A DNA stretch of 64,000 nucleotides from Prevotella sp. UBA2725 (GCA_002353825.1 DEKJ01000028.1:68776-132775), one strand, 5' to 3'. Shown: positions 7,796 through 17,554, counted from the first letter of the stretch. Program-made: numbers and translations. The notes: a model not told the origin generated them from the letters alone.

Positions 7796-9025
7796 TTACA
7801 TATTAATATTATTAATGACAGACTGAACATCAGAAATATCAACGATACCATCACTATTGACATCGCAATAGGAAGCATTGGTAGGCATCTCATTGATAAC
7901 CGTCTGAACATCTGATATGTCAACTGTAGCATCCATATTGACATCCTTCGTTGCTCTCGTATATTCCACCTTAGTCCGGATCTTCAGTTCAGTAGCTGTA
8001 CCGGCAGGTACCTTCAGATAAGCAGAGTTTGCGGGAATAATATAATCTGGAGTAGAAGCTGTCGTGAAAACTGCAGAACCATTAGAAGAGCCAAGTACAC
8101 GCATCGAAGAAGCATCAAACTTAGTGAGATTTCTGTGATTCGAATTGGAACTGCTCGGCGCTCCAGCTTTAGCATTATCAGTATAGACATAACGGAAATA
8201 GACACCTGCAAGCAGGTTGGTTCCGGAGGCACTGCCACCCGTCAGCTGAAGGTCGACCTTATTATCTGCAGCATTATTGGAAGAGCTCTCTACAAGCAAA
8301 GGTGTGGCTGCTGGAACAACATCATTAGCACCAAACGGCTCAATGATAGCGGAAGAGCCCAAAACCTTCGTCACACGGTAAACGGTAGCCTTTGAACCAG
8401 ACGCAAGCTTAAACGGGAAAGCAAAATATGTTGTCTGATAGTACTTACTTCCAACGTTTACATCAGGAGCGAATCCAAAGTAGCTATTAGCATCAGAACT
8501 GCTGACTTTGTATAAATACAGGTCTCTTGATCCATCGCTAAAATTAGCACCCTGAGAACTCACTACACCCGAATCAGGAAGGTAGGCATCCTTTTCATCA
8601 GAATATAAGCGACCTTCCGCCAAAATTGATTTACCTACACCAGCAGCCTCAGCACTGATGATGAAAGCATTACCACTCTTAGAAATCTTAAACTTATAAG
8701 AGGTGAAATTGTTAATGCTTGTTCCTTGTGCACTGCAAGTATATTCAGTGGACGAAGGAGTGATACGGATTACCGTAGCAGGGTTAGAAACGATGTGATT
8801 GTCAGAATTATCCAAAAGAGTTCTGATTGCATAAAGGTCAGCAACGGCATTTGCGCCACTACGTTTTGCCCAGCCTTTGTTATCCAATAGGGACAGATAG
8901 CGCTTCCCTTTTACGGCATAGACACGATAATAGCCATCCTTGACATCACTGAGGTTCGTCACTTGCTGAGCCAAAGCCGAAACAGTGAGAAGGACAGCTG
9001 ATATCATTAAAAGAAATTTCTTCAT
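7796..9025 (-). CDS. Secreted protein ending in a type I dockerin-like domain
   Basis: A 409-residue protein with a signal peptide (ALAQQ cleavage region near residue 20). The central part, about 25-350, is rich in Ser, Ala and Asn and has no domain I recognise; segments such as GYYRVYAVKGKRYLSLLDNK look like repeats of surface proteins. The end holds two calcium-loop repeats, DVNMDATVDISDVQTVINEM and DVNSDGIVDISDVQSVINNI, each with Asp/Asn at the positions of a dockerin F-hand loop. Dockerins bind cohesins, and the next gene, 25 bases on, encodes a cohesin-like protein. No enzyme domain is visible, so it may be an adaptor or a surface-layer component. Confidence 0.75.
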   Translation of the reverse strand: MKKFLLMISAVLLTVSALAQQVTNLSDVKDGYYRVYAVKGKRYLSLLDNKGWAKRSGANAVADLYAIRTLLDNSDNHIVSNPATVIRITPSSTEYTCSAQGTSINNFTSYKFKISKSGNAFIISAEAAGVGKSILAEGRLYSDEKDAYLPDSGVVSSQGANFSDGSRDLYLYKVSSSDANSYFGFAPDVNVGSKYYQTTYFAFPFKLASGSKATVYRVTKVLGSSAIIEPFGANDVVPAATPLLVESSSNNAADNKVDLQLTGGSASGTNLLAGVYFRYVYTDNAKAGAPSSSNSNHRNLTKFDASSMRVLGSSNGSAVFTTASTPDYIIPANSAYLKVPAGTATELKIRTKVEYTRATKDVNMDATVDISDVQTVINEMPTNASYCDVNSDGIVDISDVQSVINNINM

Positions 9026-9042
9026 TGTCGTTAAAATATGAA

Positions 9043-9090
9043 ACTGCCCCTAAGCAGTATTGTTCAACTGGATAAGGGCAGGTTTCATAG
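9043..9090. repeat. Inverted repeat between OmpA and dockerin genes
   Basis: ATGAAACTGCCC near 9039-9051 and GGGCAGGTTTCAT near 9078-9090 are near-perfect inverted copies around a 26-base loop. There is no T-run. It could be an mRNA-processing or attenuating stem between ompA and the dockerin gene. Confidence 0.45.
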
Positions 9091-9110
9091 ATGTTTATTC
9101 GTAAAAATTA

Positions 9111-10232
9111 TTACTTAGCTACAGCAATGACGACACGGTTACGGTCATTCTCAGAATAAGGCTGCTCCTTATCGCCCTTACTGTCGGTGCGGATACGGCT
9201 GGCAGAGATGCCATACTTGTTCTGGAGCTCAGCGCTCACAGCCTCAGCACGCTCCTTAGCCAAACGAGCATTGATCTTAGCATTGCCTGTACCAGCATCA
9301 GCATAACCAGTGATGTCAACAGATGCATCGGGATTGTTCTTGAGGTATTCTGCAACCTCCTTCACTTTCTCATCCTCAGAAGCATCAACATTGGTCTTGT
9401 TGATCTTGAAGTAGACATCGCGGCGAATCTCCTCAGCCTTAGCAGCAACAGGTTTCTCCACAACCTTCTCTACGACCTTCTCCACGACACGTGGTTCTGG
9501 AGCAGGGATGACACGCTTATTATAGGTCTTGCCGAGATTGATCTTCACACCGGCGAGACCGTTGAAGTACCAGTCAGGATTGCTTGCCTTCTTTGAGTTG
9601 TAATGATCGGAAAGCACATTAGCACCAACCTCGAGACCCAAAGAGACGCGGTCACTCAGACGGAAGTCAGCTCCGAGGGCAGCATGACCGAAAGCACGAA
9701 CCTTCGTGCCATCCCACAGATACTGCAGGTTCTGACCGTCATAGTTGGTTGTCTTCGTGACATTGCGGATAGCTGCATCAGCATCCTTGGCCTCATCGTT
9801 GTCCCAGGCGATGTTAGCACCGCCACCGAGCAACAGGCTCAGATTGAAGACTCGATTAGGATTGAAGCCACAGATAAGATTCGACAGGTTCAATGTCAGA
9901 TCGAGCTGTGGAGCCACATATTTATACTTCCACTTGTAAGTGGTGTTGTTGGCACTGAGATCCCAGCCTCCCTTGCTCTGCCAGGCGTTAGCCGACAGGC
10001 GCAAGCCAACGACAGGACTGAACTGATAACCCAGTCCAAGCTGTGCGTTCGGAGAAATGAGCTTGCCAAACGACACCTCACCAAGGGTATACTGTGCGCC
10101 AAACTGGCCCTGCAGATAGAAATGAGGCACAAAATCGTAAACGGTCTTGTCACCCTCTGCAGGTTCCTGCGCAAAAGCCGTCAGGCTGGCACACAAAGCC
10201 ATACCTGACAAAATTGCTTTATATAACTTCAT
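9111..10232 (-). CDS. OmpA family outer-membrane protein
   Basis: A 373-residue protein. It has a signal peptide (SLTAFAQ), then an 8-stranded-type beta-barrel region of alternating aromatic and small residues (about 30-240), a hinge with repeated VVEKVVEKVVEKP (about 250-265), and a C-terminal OmpA domain (about 270-373). The domain shows VYFKINKTNVD, DITGYADAGTGNAKIN, LAKERAEAV and ENDRNRVV, with the Asp and Arg that bind peptidoglycan in this family. It ties the outer membrane to the cell wall. It lies 45 bases after the large lipoprotein gene and 85 bases before the dockerin gene on the same strand, suggesting joint transcription. Confidence 0.93.
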   Translation of the reverse strand: MKLYKAILSGMALCASLTAFAQEPAEGDKTVYDFVPHFYLQGQFGAQYTLGEVSFGKLISPNAQLGLGYQFSPVVGLRLSANAWQSKGGWDLSANNTTYKWKYKYVAPQLDLTLNLSNLICGFNPNRVFNLSLLLGGGANIAWDNDEAKDADAAIRNVTKTTNYDGQNLQYLWDGTKVRAFGHAALGADFRLSDRVSLGLEVGANVLSDHYNSKKASNPDWYFNGLAGVKINLGKTYNKRVIPAPEPRVVEKVVEKVVEKPVAAKAEEIRRDVYFKINKTNVDASEDEKVKEVAEYLKNNPDASVDITGYADAGTGNAKINARLAKERAEAVSAELQNKYGISASRIRTDSKGDKEQPYSENDRNRVVIAVAK

Positions 10233-10277
10233 AGTAAAATATCGTTGATAAAAACCTTGTAATTATCTATGCACGGA

Positions 10278-12284
10278 TTACTTTACCTTCATCGTGTACT
10301 TGCGTGCTACAACCTTACCGCTGTAGTCAACAGCCTCGTAAACGATGGTATAAGTAGCACCACTCTTAAGGCCGTCCACAGTAACAGTGCGCTGGTCACC
10401 AGGAATAACCTGAGAATAAAGCACATCACTGCCGCTGTAAACCTTGATATACTTCTTGTAAGCAGGAGCAAGGAGCTCGTAAGTGTAAGTGGTAGGCACG
10501 AGCGTGATACTTGTACCCTCAACAGCTACACCACCGGCAGTCATACGATGAGCACCATCACTAGCTTCGAAGAGCATGCAAGGCTTCAGAGCAGAACGCT
10601 TGATGCGGTTGAACCAGTAAGCATAACGTTCGTTGATGTTGTCAAGATAACTGCTCATCTTCGAGATAGCAGAACTCTTGGCATTGTCGAGCTTGATGCT
10701 GTAGTTGAGGTTCGTGTTGATCTCATCGAGAAGGCTGTTGACAGACACCATGTTGTTGTTGTATGCAGCAATAGCGGTGTCCAGATCCGTGCTGGGATCG
10801 TCGACCATAACGCTCAGCAGTTCAGTGAGCTGGCTCTTGGTAGCTGTAGCTGTTGTAGAAGCAGTAGCGATGTTACCGCTCTTGTCAACACCCGTCACGT
10901 TCATGGCGATTGAATAAGTGCCGTCAGCGTTCTTTGTGATCTTACCCAGGCTGTTCACCTTCGTGACCTTGCTCAGATTAGCATTGTCAATCTTGATATT
11001 GTTCAGCGAAACGCTGTTGATGAAGTTCACAAGATGCTTCTCAGCTGTGCCGATGCCAGGGATATGGCTTGCATCCTCGATGTTGTCGAGTGCACCGAAG
11101 CCCAGAGGCTTGATAGCAGTAGCCAGGATATTCATCTCGCTCACGTTCTTAGCAGTCTTGCTGGCAAGGCCGAACTCTGTCGTCAGACCCAGACGAGGAA
11201 TATCGGTGTCCATATTGTCATATACGAACTTGATGGTCTGACGAGCAAGCGCCTTCAGAGAAGACTTTGTCTCGTTACGGTCAGTAAGGAGCTTCTTCAC
11301 AGCAGCCTTCAGATTGGCTGTGTTCAGAGAAACCTTTACGCTGTTGATGTCGTTGCTACCGATTGTTGCCTTGACAGCATAGAAGTTGTTGTCAGCAGCG
11401 GCACGCGTGTAACCCCATGTGAGCAGCTCATCAGACTTTGCAGCTGTAGACAGCGTAACAGGAGAAGTCTCGCCACGGCTGTTCTGCAGCGTGAACTTCA
11501 CACCTGTAGCATCCACAGTATTCGGGTTGACCGTAACATACAATGTTCCAGCATTACCGGCAGCGCCCTCGTCATCGAGAAGAGCTGTACCAATGTGAGT
11601 CTTTGTTACATTGCTGAAGTCTTCATTCTCGAGATTATCAGCATCTGTCTGATTGTAGAAATATTTAGGATTCTTTGTTGGGAACTCAAACTCGTTGCCT
11701 GTGTTCTCACCATAATACGTGATGAGCATATTCGACTGGATGTCGAGCGGCAGAGACAGAGAACCTGCACCTGGAGAGTAAGTAGCCTGAACGATAGCGT
11801 TGGTCACCAGAGAAGCGGTGAGGTCAACAGCGAAAGACTTCAGCGTGTCGATCTGGTCACTCAGCTGCTTGATAGCAGCAGCATTGTCAGCCGTCGACTT
11901 CTGCAGTGCGGGGATCGTCGTGTTCTGGAGCTCGTCGAGGATAGTCTTCCATGTAGACACATCAGATGGCAGGCTATTGAGCTTATCGTTCAGTGCCTTA
12001 ATCTGAGATGTCCATGTAGCATCCGTGCCATACAGGCTCTTCAGAGAAGCCAGGTCGTTCTTCAACGTGTTCATGGCATCCTGGTCGCAAGAGCAAGACT
12101 TAATGTTGCTGATTTGAGTCTGAAGATCAGCAATCTTCTGAGTCAGCTCAGCATTTAACTTTGCGACATTGTTGTCTACCTCTTGGATATCATCGCTCTC
12201 TGTATCCTTACAGGATGTCAGAGTGCTCGCACCCGAAGCGACAAGAGCCGCAATGAGCATTGTTCCAAGTACTTTACGTTTCAT
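10278..12284 (-). CDS. Large coiled-coil surface lipoprotein, function unknown
   Basis: A 668-residue protein. The N terminus is a lipoprotein signal ending in TLTSCKD (lipid Cys near 25). A heptad-rich segment follows (about 35-150: VDNNVAKLNAELTQKIADLQ and on), pointing to a coiled coil with a CSC pair near residue 64. The middle is beta-rich and contains no motif I can name. The end (about 575-668) looks like an immunoglobulin or fibronectin III fold, with VTVDGLKSGATYTIVYEAVD. Such lipoproteins are common on Bacteroidales surfaces, often as stalked binding proteins. It precedes ompA by 45 bases. A -7 box lies about 92 bases upstream of the start. No enzyme signature. Confidence 0.7.
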   Translation of the reverse strand: MKRKVLGTMLIAALVASGASTLTSCKDTESDDIQEVDNNVAKLNAELTQKIADLQTQISNIKSCSCDQDAMNTLKNDLASLKSLYGTDATWTSQIKALNDKLNSLPSDVSTWKTILDELQNTTIPALQKSTADNAAAIKQLSDQIDTLKSFAVDLTASLVTNAIVQATYSPGAGSLSLPLDIQSNMLITYYGENTGNEFEFPTKNPKYFYNQTDADNLENEDFSNVTKTHIGTALLDDEGAAGNAGTLYVTVNPNTVDATGVKFTLQNSRGETSPVTLSTAAKSDELLTWGYTRAAADNNFYAVKATIGSNDINSVKVSLNTANLKAAVKKLLTDRNETKSSLKALARQTIKFVYDNMDTDIPRLGLTTEFGLASKTAKNVSEMNILATAIKPLGFGALDNIEDASHIPGIGTAEKHLVNFINSVSLNNIKIDNANLSKVTKVNSLGKITKNADGTYSIAMNVTGVDKSGNIATASTTATATKSQLTELLSVMVDDPSTDLDTAIAAYNNNMVSVNSLLDEINTNLNYSIKLDNAKSSAISKMSSYLDNINERYAYWFNRIKRSALKPCMLFEASDGAHRMTAGGVAVEGTSITLVPTTYTYELLAPAYKKYIKVYSGSDVLYSQVIPGDQRTVTVDGLKSGATYTIVYEAVDYSGKVVARKYTMKVK

Positions 12285-12375
12285 AGTACAATTATTTAAT
12301 TAAAACATTTCAATTTTCTCAAACAATAAGGCATCTCAGAACCTATTATCCTATTGTGCCTACTCTTTCACGCTG

Positions 12376-12383
12376 CAAAAATA
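12376..12383 (-). promoter_or_regulatory. Bacteroidetes -7 box (TATTTTTG)
   Basis: The minus strand reads TATTTTTG. It lies between the two arms (AAGGCATCTCA at 12328-12338 and TGAGATGCCTT at 12410-12420) of an 11-bp inverted repeat. Likely promoter of the lipoprotein-ompA block. Confidence 0.5.
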
Positions 12384-12488
12384 GGATATTTTTTTCTAAT
12401 GTGAGCCCTTGAGATGCCTTTTTTTTAAAAAAATAATGCCAATGTCACATTTCTTATTAAAAATCAAGAGAAAAAGCAGAATTATGGT

Positions 12489-12496
12489 TATCTTTG
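12489..12496 (+). promoter_or_regulatory. Bacteroidetes -7 box (TATCTTTG)
   Basis: TATCTTTG lies 35 bases before the ATG of the TonB-dependent receptor gene. Confidence 0.65.
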
Positions 12497-12531
12497 CAAT
12501 CTCTAATTATCATTAACCAAACATCATTTTT

Positions 12532-15096
12532 ATGCAGAAGAAGCTTCTAATGGCTTTGGCCGCCTTAGGCTCAGTCTCTATGGGTTACGCCCAGCAAGAC
12601 TCTGTCAATGTGGGCGAGCAAGCTTTCACCTTCACGGAGGCACAGCTCGGCGAGGATGAGAATGTCACGCAGAGCGTGTCCATCATCTCTTCGGGCACGA
12701 ACGCCTATGCCAACGAGGTGGGCTACCGCTGGAGTCCCATGCGGTTCAAATACAGGGCCTACAACGCTAAGTATAACGACATCTACATCAACGGAAACCC
12801 CGTGAACGACATCGAACGCGGCGACTTCCGCTACTCCTTTGTCGGCGGTCTGAACAACCAGACGCGCAACATGGAGTCGGCACTGCCCTTCGAGCCCAAC
12901 GACTTCTCCATGACGGGCCTCGGCGGTAGCAACAACTACAACTTCCGGCCGTCTGCCATGCCTGTAGGACAGCGCATCTCGCTTGCCGGTGCCAACCGCA
13001 ACTACACGCTGCGCGGCATGTACAGCTACAACTCAGGTCTCAACGACAAAGGCTGGGCGTGGTCGGCAGGCCTCACCTACCGCTGGGCAGACCGCGGCTA
13101 CGTCGAAGGCACGTTCTACAACTCACTGAGTTACTTCCTCGGGGTAGAGAAGGTATTCAACGACCACCACTCCCTCTCGCTCGTCACCTGGGGTAACCCC
13201 ACGGAGCGCGGCACACAGAGCGCCTCGACGGATGAGATGTACTGGCTCGCCAACAACTACAACTATAACCCGAACTGGGGCTACCAGAACGGCAAGAAGC
13301 GTAACGCGCGTGTCGTCAACGACTATGCACCGGCTGCCTTGCTGACCTGGGACTTCAAGATCGACGATGGCATGAAGCTCACAACCTCGCTCCTCGGCAA
13401 GTACTCCATGTACAGCAGCACACGTCTTAACTATAATAATGGTGTAAACCCGGCACCCGACTACTACAGTCTCATGCCGAGCTACTTCTACAATGTGTGG
13501 AACGACAAGAGTACGGATGGAACTATTAAGAACCAGAGTGCTTCTGACCTCGCTGCATGGACTGCTGCCCGCGACTATCTCATGGCTTCAAAGGCAAACC
13601 GACAGATCAACTGGGACCGTCTGTACTACTCCAACAAGATGGCTTCGGCTCAGGGTGCCGACGCTATGTATTATCAGCAGGCTTACCACGACGACCAGCT
13701 TGCCTTCAGTCTGTCCTCCGCTCTGCACACGGACCTGACAAAGAACAGCACGCTGAACCTCGGCCTTAACCTCAGTACGAACAAAGGCATGCACTATCAG
13801 ACGATGGAGGATCTGCTCGGCGCTACCACTTTCCACAACAGCAACTATTATGTCATCGGCACCTATGCCGAGAACGCCTCGCAGGTCTTCTACGACCTCA
13901 ACGACGGCAGCACGCCGAAAGAGGTGCATAAAGGTGACCGCTTCGGCTACGACTATAACGTCTTTGTCAACCGTGCACAGGCATGGGCAGGCTACGACGT
14001 CAACCTCAATTTCATGCGCTTCTTCGTCAACGGACGCATCGGTGGCACCTCACTGCAGCGCGACGGTAAGATGCGCAACGGTCTCGCTCCCAACAACTCA
14101 TACGGCAAGAGCGGCACGGCACGCTTCCTCGACGGTGGCGGCAAAGCTGGCATGAACATCAACCTCGGTCGCGGCAACACCGTCTCTCTCGGTGCAGGCT
14201 ATGAGTGGAAAGCGCCGACGGCAAGCGTCGCTTTCTCCTCTCCGCAGATCAACAACGACTTCGTCAAGGACCTCACGAATGAGAAGATCTTCTCCTCTGA
14301 GATCGGCTATCAGCTGCAGAACAGCTGGCTGCATGCTAACATCCAGGCTTACTACACACGTCTGCAGGATGTGACAGAATACAGCATGTTCTATTACGAC
14401 GACGCTAACTCATTCTCTTACGTCTCCCTCTCTGGCATCAACAAGCATTATTATGGTGTTGAGGCAGGACTCGACTTCAAACTGTCGTCTACGTTCAGCA
14501 TCAACACCCTCGCTACCATCAGTGAGGCCAAATACGCCAACAACGCCAACGTGCGCTACATGCTCTCCAACGATGGCAAATACTATGATGACATCGTCGT
14601 GAACAAGAACATGCGCGAGGGCGGCACGCCGCTGTCAGCTTATTCTGTCGACCTGTCTTATCACTCCAACGGCTGGTTCATCGACCTCATCGGCAACTAC
14701 TATGACCGTATCTACCTCTATTATTCTCCTGTGACACGTTACTATTCGCAGCAGCCGCTGCTGAAGGATGCTTCCGGCAACACGGTCATGGATGAGAATG
14801 GCAACCCGATGCGCGATCTCTCCAAGGTTCCTTCACAGGCCAAGGGCAAAGGCGGATTCATGCTCGATGCATCCGTAGGTAAAAGCATCTACCTCGGCAA
14901 GCACCAGATGTCTATCAACCTTATGCTCACGAACATCACCAACAACCGCAAACTCTGCACCGGTGGTATGGAGCAGAACCGTCAGACCTATGACGACAGT
15001 GGTGAGACAATTCGTACCTATAACTTCCTCAACAACCCGAAGAAGTTCTATGTCAACGGTATCAACGGCATGCTCATCGTAACTTATAAATTCTAA
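12532..15096 (+). CDS. TonB-dependent outer-membrane receptor
   Basis: An 854-residue outer-membrane protein. It has a signal peptide (SVSMGYAQ). A plug-like region (about 45-160) contains YNDIYINGNPVNDIERGDF, and a long barrel of alternating aromatic residues ends in VTYKF, the typical C-terminal barrel strand. It lacks the N-terminal carboxypeptidase-regulatory-like domain of SusC proteins, and no SusD follows. Instead two lipoproteins with OB-fold-like domains follow at 15 and 27 bases, so the three form an operon. TonB receptors import large or scarce ligands by energy from the inner membrane. With the nuclease at 19279, nucleic-acid fragments are a possible ligand (inference). The plug is divergent from well-known siderophore receptors. 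Confidence 0.88.
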   Translation: MQKKLLMALAALGSVSMGYAQQDSVNVGEQAFTFTEAQLGEDENVTQSVSIISSGTNAYANEVGYRWSPMRFKYRAYNAKYNDIYINGNPVNDIERGDFRYSFVGGLNNQTRNMESALPFEPNDFSMTGLGGSNNYNFRPSAMPVGQRISLAGANRNYTLRGMYSYNSGLNDKGWAWSAGLTYRWADRGYVEGTFYNSLSYFLGVEKVFNDHHSLSLVTWGNPTERGTQSASTDEMYWLANNYNYNPNWGYQNGKKRNARVVNDYAPAALLTWDFKIDDGMKLTTSLLGKYSMYSSTRLNYNNGVNPAPDYYSLMPSYFYNVWNDKSTDGTIKNQSASDLAAWTAARDYLMASKANRQINWDRLYYSNKMASAQGADAMYYQQAYHDDQLAFSLSSALHTDLTKNSTLNLGLNLSTNKGMHYQTMEDLLGATTFHNSNYYVIGTYAENASQVFYDLNDGSTPKEVHKGDRFGYDYNVFVNRAQAWAGYDVNLNFMRFFVNGRIGGTSLQRDGKMRNGLAPNNSYGKSGTARFLDGGGKAGMNINLGRGNTVSLGAGYEWKAPTASVAFSSPQINNDFVKDLTNEKIFSSEIGYQLQNSWLHANIQAYYTRLQDVTEYSMFYYDDANSFSYVSLSGINKHYYGVEAGLDFKLSSTFSINTLATISEAKYANNANVRYMLSNDGKYYDDIVVNKNMREGGTPLSAYSVDLSYHSNGWFIDLIGNYYDRIYLYYSPVTRYYSQQPLLKDASGNTVMDENGNPMRDLSKVPSQAKGKGGFMLDASVGKSIYLGKHQMSINLMLTNITNNRKLCTGGMEQNRQTYDDSGETIRTYNFLNNPKKFYVNGINGMLIVTYKF

Positions 15097-15111
15097 TGAA
15101 AGGAGAATATC

Positions 15112-15981
15112 ATGAAGAAGAATATCATCAAGACAAATATCATCAAGGCCTCTTCGCTGATCCTCCTTGCCCTGCTGTGCGGTCTCTTCGCATCCTGCAT
15201 GAACGGCGACTGGGATGAGCCGGACAACACGCAGGCTCCCTTCGGCAACAACAGCTTGACAGAGAGCAACGTCATCACCATCGCCGAACTTATCAAGAAG
15301 TACCCGAACGTCTTCGCATCCACCGATCAGAACAAGCTCATCGATGAGGACATCCAGATCAAAGGCCGCGTCACGGGCAACGACCTCGGTGGCAACATCT
15401 ACAAGCAGATCATCCTCCAGGACAACACCGCGGCGATCATCATCGCCGTCAACGAAGGCGGTCTCTTCGGCCACCTCGCCGAGGGACAGGAGATCCTCGT
15501 CAACCTCAAAGGACTCTACATCGGCGGCTACCGTAAGATGCCGGAGATAGGCTATCCCTACAACGGCAACAGCATCGGACGTATGCAGAAGGATATCTGG
15601 GAGAAGCACTACAAGCTGATCGGCAAGCCCGACACTACAGTCATCAAGGCTGTCGACTTCAGTACTATCAAGAATGACATAAACGACAATTGCGGCAAGC
15701 TCGTCACGCTCAAAGGTGTCACCTTCAGCAGTGCCGACGGCAAGGCTACCTTTACCACGGGCTCAGCTGTAGGCAATGCCGTGAACCAACAGCTCGACGG
15801 CTACGGTACCAATGTCGTCATCCGCACGAGCACCTATGCCGACTTCGCCGCCATGGTTCTGCCTTACGACACCAACGCTAAGAAGAAACTCAGCGCTGAC
15901 ATCACGGGTATCGCCACACGTTACAACAACACCTGGCAGATCCTCATCCGCAAGACCAGCGACATAAAGATCAACAACTAA
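15112..15981 (+). CDS. DUF5689-type lipoprotein
   Basis: A 289-residue lipoprotein with a signal ending in GLFASCMNG (lipid Cys near 29). The rest matches what I know as DUF5689: ITIAELIKKYPNVF, then an OB-fold-like barrel with IQIKGRVTGNDLGGNIYKQI, ILQDNTAAIIIAV and GQEILVNLKGLYIGGYR. A second beta-rich half begins near 185 (CGKLVTLKGVTFSS). OB folds often bind nucleic acids or oligosaccharides. It follows the TonB receptor by 15 bases and precedes the 475-residue OB-fold lipoprotein by 27. It probably sits on the surface as a binding partner of the receptor, taking the place SusD holds in glycan systems (inference). Confidence 0.75.
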   Translation: MKKNIIKTNIIKASSLILLALLCGLFASCMNGDWDEPDNTQAPFGNNSLTESNVITIAELIKKYPNVFASTDQNKLIDEDIQIKGRVTGNDLGGNIYKQIILQDNTAAIIIAVNEGGLFGHLAEGQEILVNLKGLYIGGYRKMPEIGYPYNGNSIGRMQKDIWEKHYKLIGKPDTTVIKAVDFSTIKNDINDNCGKLVTLKGVTFSSADGKATFTTGSAVGNAVNQQLDGYGTNVVIRTSTYADFAAMVLPYDTNAKKKLSADITGIATRYNNTWQILIRKTSDIKINN

Positions 15982-16008
15982 AATACACATTATTATATAT
16001 ACACAATT

Positions 16009-17436
16009 ATGAAAAACATATTGAAACTCGCCATAGCCTTCATGGCACTCTTCTCCTTCGCCGCATGCTCCGACGTGCCCATGCCGTACGACGAGCCGGG
16101 AAACGACAATAAGAACGACACCACCATTACTGACCAGAAGGGCTCAACCAAGGACAATCCGCTGTCAGTAACAGAAGCCGTAGAGCTTATCACGAGCGGC
16201 AAGGCTCCTTCAACTGAGGTTTATGTCAAGGGTATCGTCACATCCGTTGATTACTACAGTTCTCAGTACAAGAGCCTAAGCTACTATATCTCTGACGATG
16301 GCAAGACCCAGCAGTTGGATGTCTATTCCGGCAAGGGCCTCAACGGTGCCGACTTCGCATCCAAGTCAGACCTCAAGGTTGGTCAGACCGTAATCGTCAA
16401 GGGTATCATCAAGAGCTATACCGACAAGAATGGTAAGACAACGAATGAGATTGACAAGAACAGTCAGATCGTAAGCATTGAAGGTGATGGCACGACTACA
16501 CCCGATACCCCGACCACCGGTGAGGCTAAGGGCTCCGGCACGGTGTCAGATCCTTACAACGCCGTCGCTGCCACCAAGGCAGCATCAGCACTCGACAAAG
16601 ATGGAAAGATTGAGAATGTGTACGTCTCTGGCGTTATCAGCTCCATCAAGAGTGTCAGCACGCAATACGGCAACGCAGAATTCTATATTTCTGACGACGG
16701 AACAACGGAAGGCACACAGTTCCTTGTATATCGTGCTTATTACCTCAATGGCGCTAAATTCACGGCAGAAGATCAGATCAAAGTTGGTCAAAAAGTTGTC
16801 GTGAAGGGTACACTCGTTAACTTCAACGGTAAGACACCCAAGATGACGACTGGAGGCCAGATCGTGTCTATCGACGGCAAAGGCAGTGGCACAACAACAC
16901 CTGACACACCTGTTACACCGACAACCGGAGATGCTATGACTATTGACAATATCAAGGCTAACAAGGTTGGAAGTGTTTCTCTTGACACCAATAAATATGG
17001 TTCTCAGTCAGTGAGTGACGAGAGCACATGGTACAGTTGGACTTTTGATGGAGTTACCTATGAAGGCGCTAAGATTTGCATCTCCGACGGCAAAAATGGC
17101 GAGGGATTGCAGATGCAGGGCAATGCTTCTGATGCTTCCAAGCAGGGTTTCCTCTTCAACAAGACGGCTTTCAGCAAGTCTATCAAGAGCATAACACTTG
17201 TTCTATCAGTGGCATCTTCAAGCAAATACGATCCAAGCTTCGACCTCTATGCAGGTTCAGAAACACACCCGAAGTCTACAGCCATCTCTGCAACACCTGA
17301 AACAAAGACTTCAGGCGACTACAAGGAATATACTTACTTGTTCGACCTAAGTGGTGGCGATTACAAATACTTTACATTGGCTAACGATAAAGTCGGAGCT
17401 TTGTATATTAAGTCCATCAAAGTAACTCTGAAGTAA
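16009..17436 (+). CDS. Lipoprotein with two OB-fold-like (DUF6359-type) repeats
   Basis: A 475-residue lipoprotein (signal ending FAACSDV, Cys near 20). Two similar domains follow: about 45-160 (PLSVTEAVELI, VYVKGIVTSVDY, YYISDDGKT, LKVGQTVIVKGIIK) and about 180-290 (PYNAVAATKAA, VYVSGVISSIKS, FYISDDGTTE, IKVGQKVVVKGTL). They are joined by Thr/Pro-rich linkers (TTTPDTPTTGEAK and a similar one near 300). The repeated pattern is that of DUF6359/OB-fold proteins of Bacteroidetes. The last 160 residues are a beta-sandwich-like domain (SVSDESTWYSWTFDGVTYEG and on) that could bind a polymer. It is the last gene of the TonB operon. Ligand unknown; the nucleic-acid idea rests on fold and neighbours. 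Confidence 0.72.
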   Translation: MKNILKLAIAFMALFSFAACSDVPMPYDEPGNDNKNDTTITDQKGSTKDNPLSVTEAVELITSGKAPSTEVYVKGIVTSVDYYSSQYKSLSYYISDDGKTQQLDVYSGKGLNGADFASKSDLKVGQTVIVKGIIKSYTDKNGKTTNEIDKNSQIVSIEGDGTTTPDTPTTGEAKGSGTVSDPYNAVAATKAASALDKDGKIENVYVSGVISSIKSVSTQYGNAEFYISDDGTTEGTQFLVYRAYYLNGAKFTAEDQIKVGQKVVVKGTLVNFNGKTPKMTTGGQIVSIDGKGSGTTTPDTPVTPTTGDAMTIDNIKANKVGSVSLDTNKYGSQSVSDESTWYSWTFDGVTYEGAKICISDGKNGEGLQMQGNASDASKQGFLFNKTAFSKSIKSITLVLSVASSSKYDPSFDLYAGSETHPKSTAISATPETKTSGDYKEYTYLFDLSGGDYKYFTLANDKVGALYIKSIKVTLK

Positions 17437-17462
17437 TTCTATTCCCAATAGGCATCCTATCC

Positions 17463-17554
17463 AAACTGCACCGAACTCAGTGCGATTTCTCTTCAGAATC
17501 GCACTAAGTTCAGTGCAGTTTTGTGTTAAAACCGCACTAAACTTAGTGCAGTTT
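17463..17554. repeat. Three palindromic motifs upstream of the AAA ATPase gene
   Basis: AAACTGCACCGAACTCAGTG(CGATT) at 17463-17487 and its inverted copy at 17497-17521 match at 23 of 25 positions around a 9-base loop. A third, self-palindromic copy (GCACTAAACTTAGTGC core) lies at 17528-17554, directly before the -7 box. The common core is GCACTRARYTYAGTGC. The first two copies could also terminate the preceding operon, because a short T-run follows. Position suggests operators for the ATPase gene. Confidence 0.8.

Noticed and set aside
12328..12420. Terminator formed by AAGGCATCTCA and TGAGATGCCTT followed by T-run
   Set aside because: The loop would be about 71 bases and contains the promoter of the lipoprotein gene, and no plus-strand gene ends there. 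Recorded only as an inverted repeat around a promoter.
12532..17436. Classical SusC/SusD polysaccharide transport pair
   Set aside because: The receptor lacks the SusC N-terminal domain, and the following lipoproteins have OB-fold-like domains without SusD helices (TPR) or signature.
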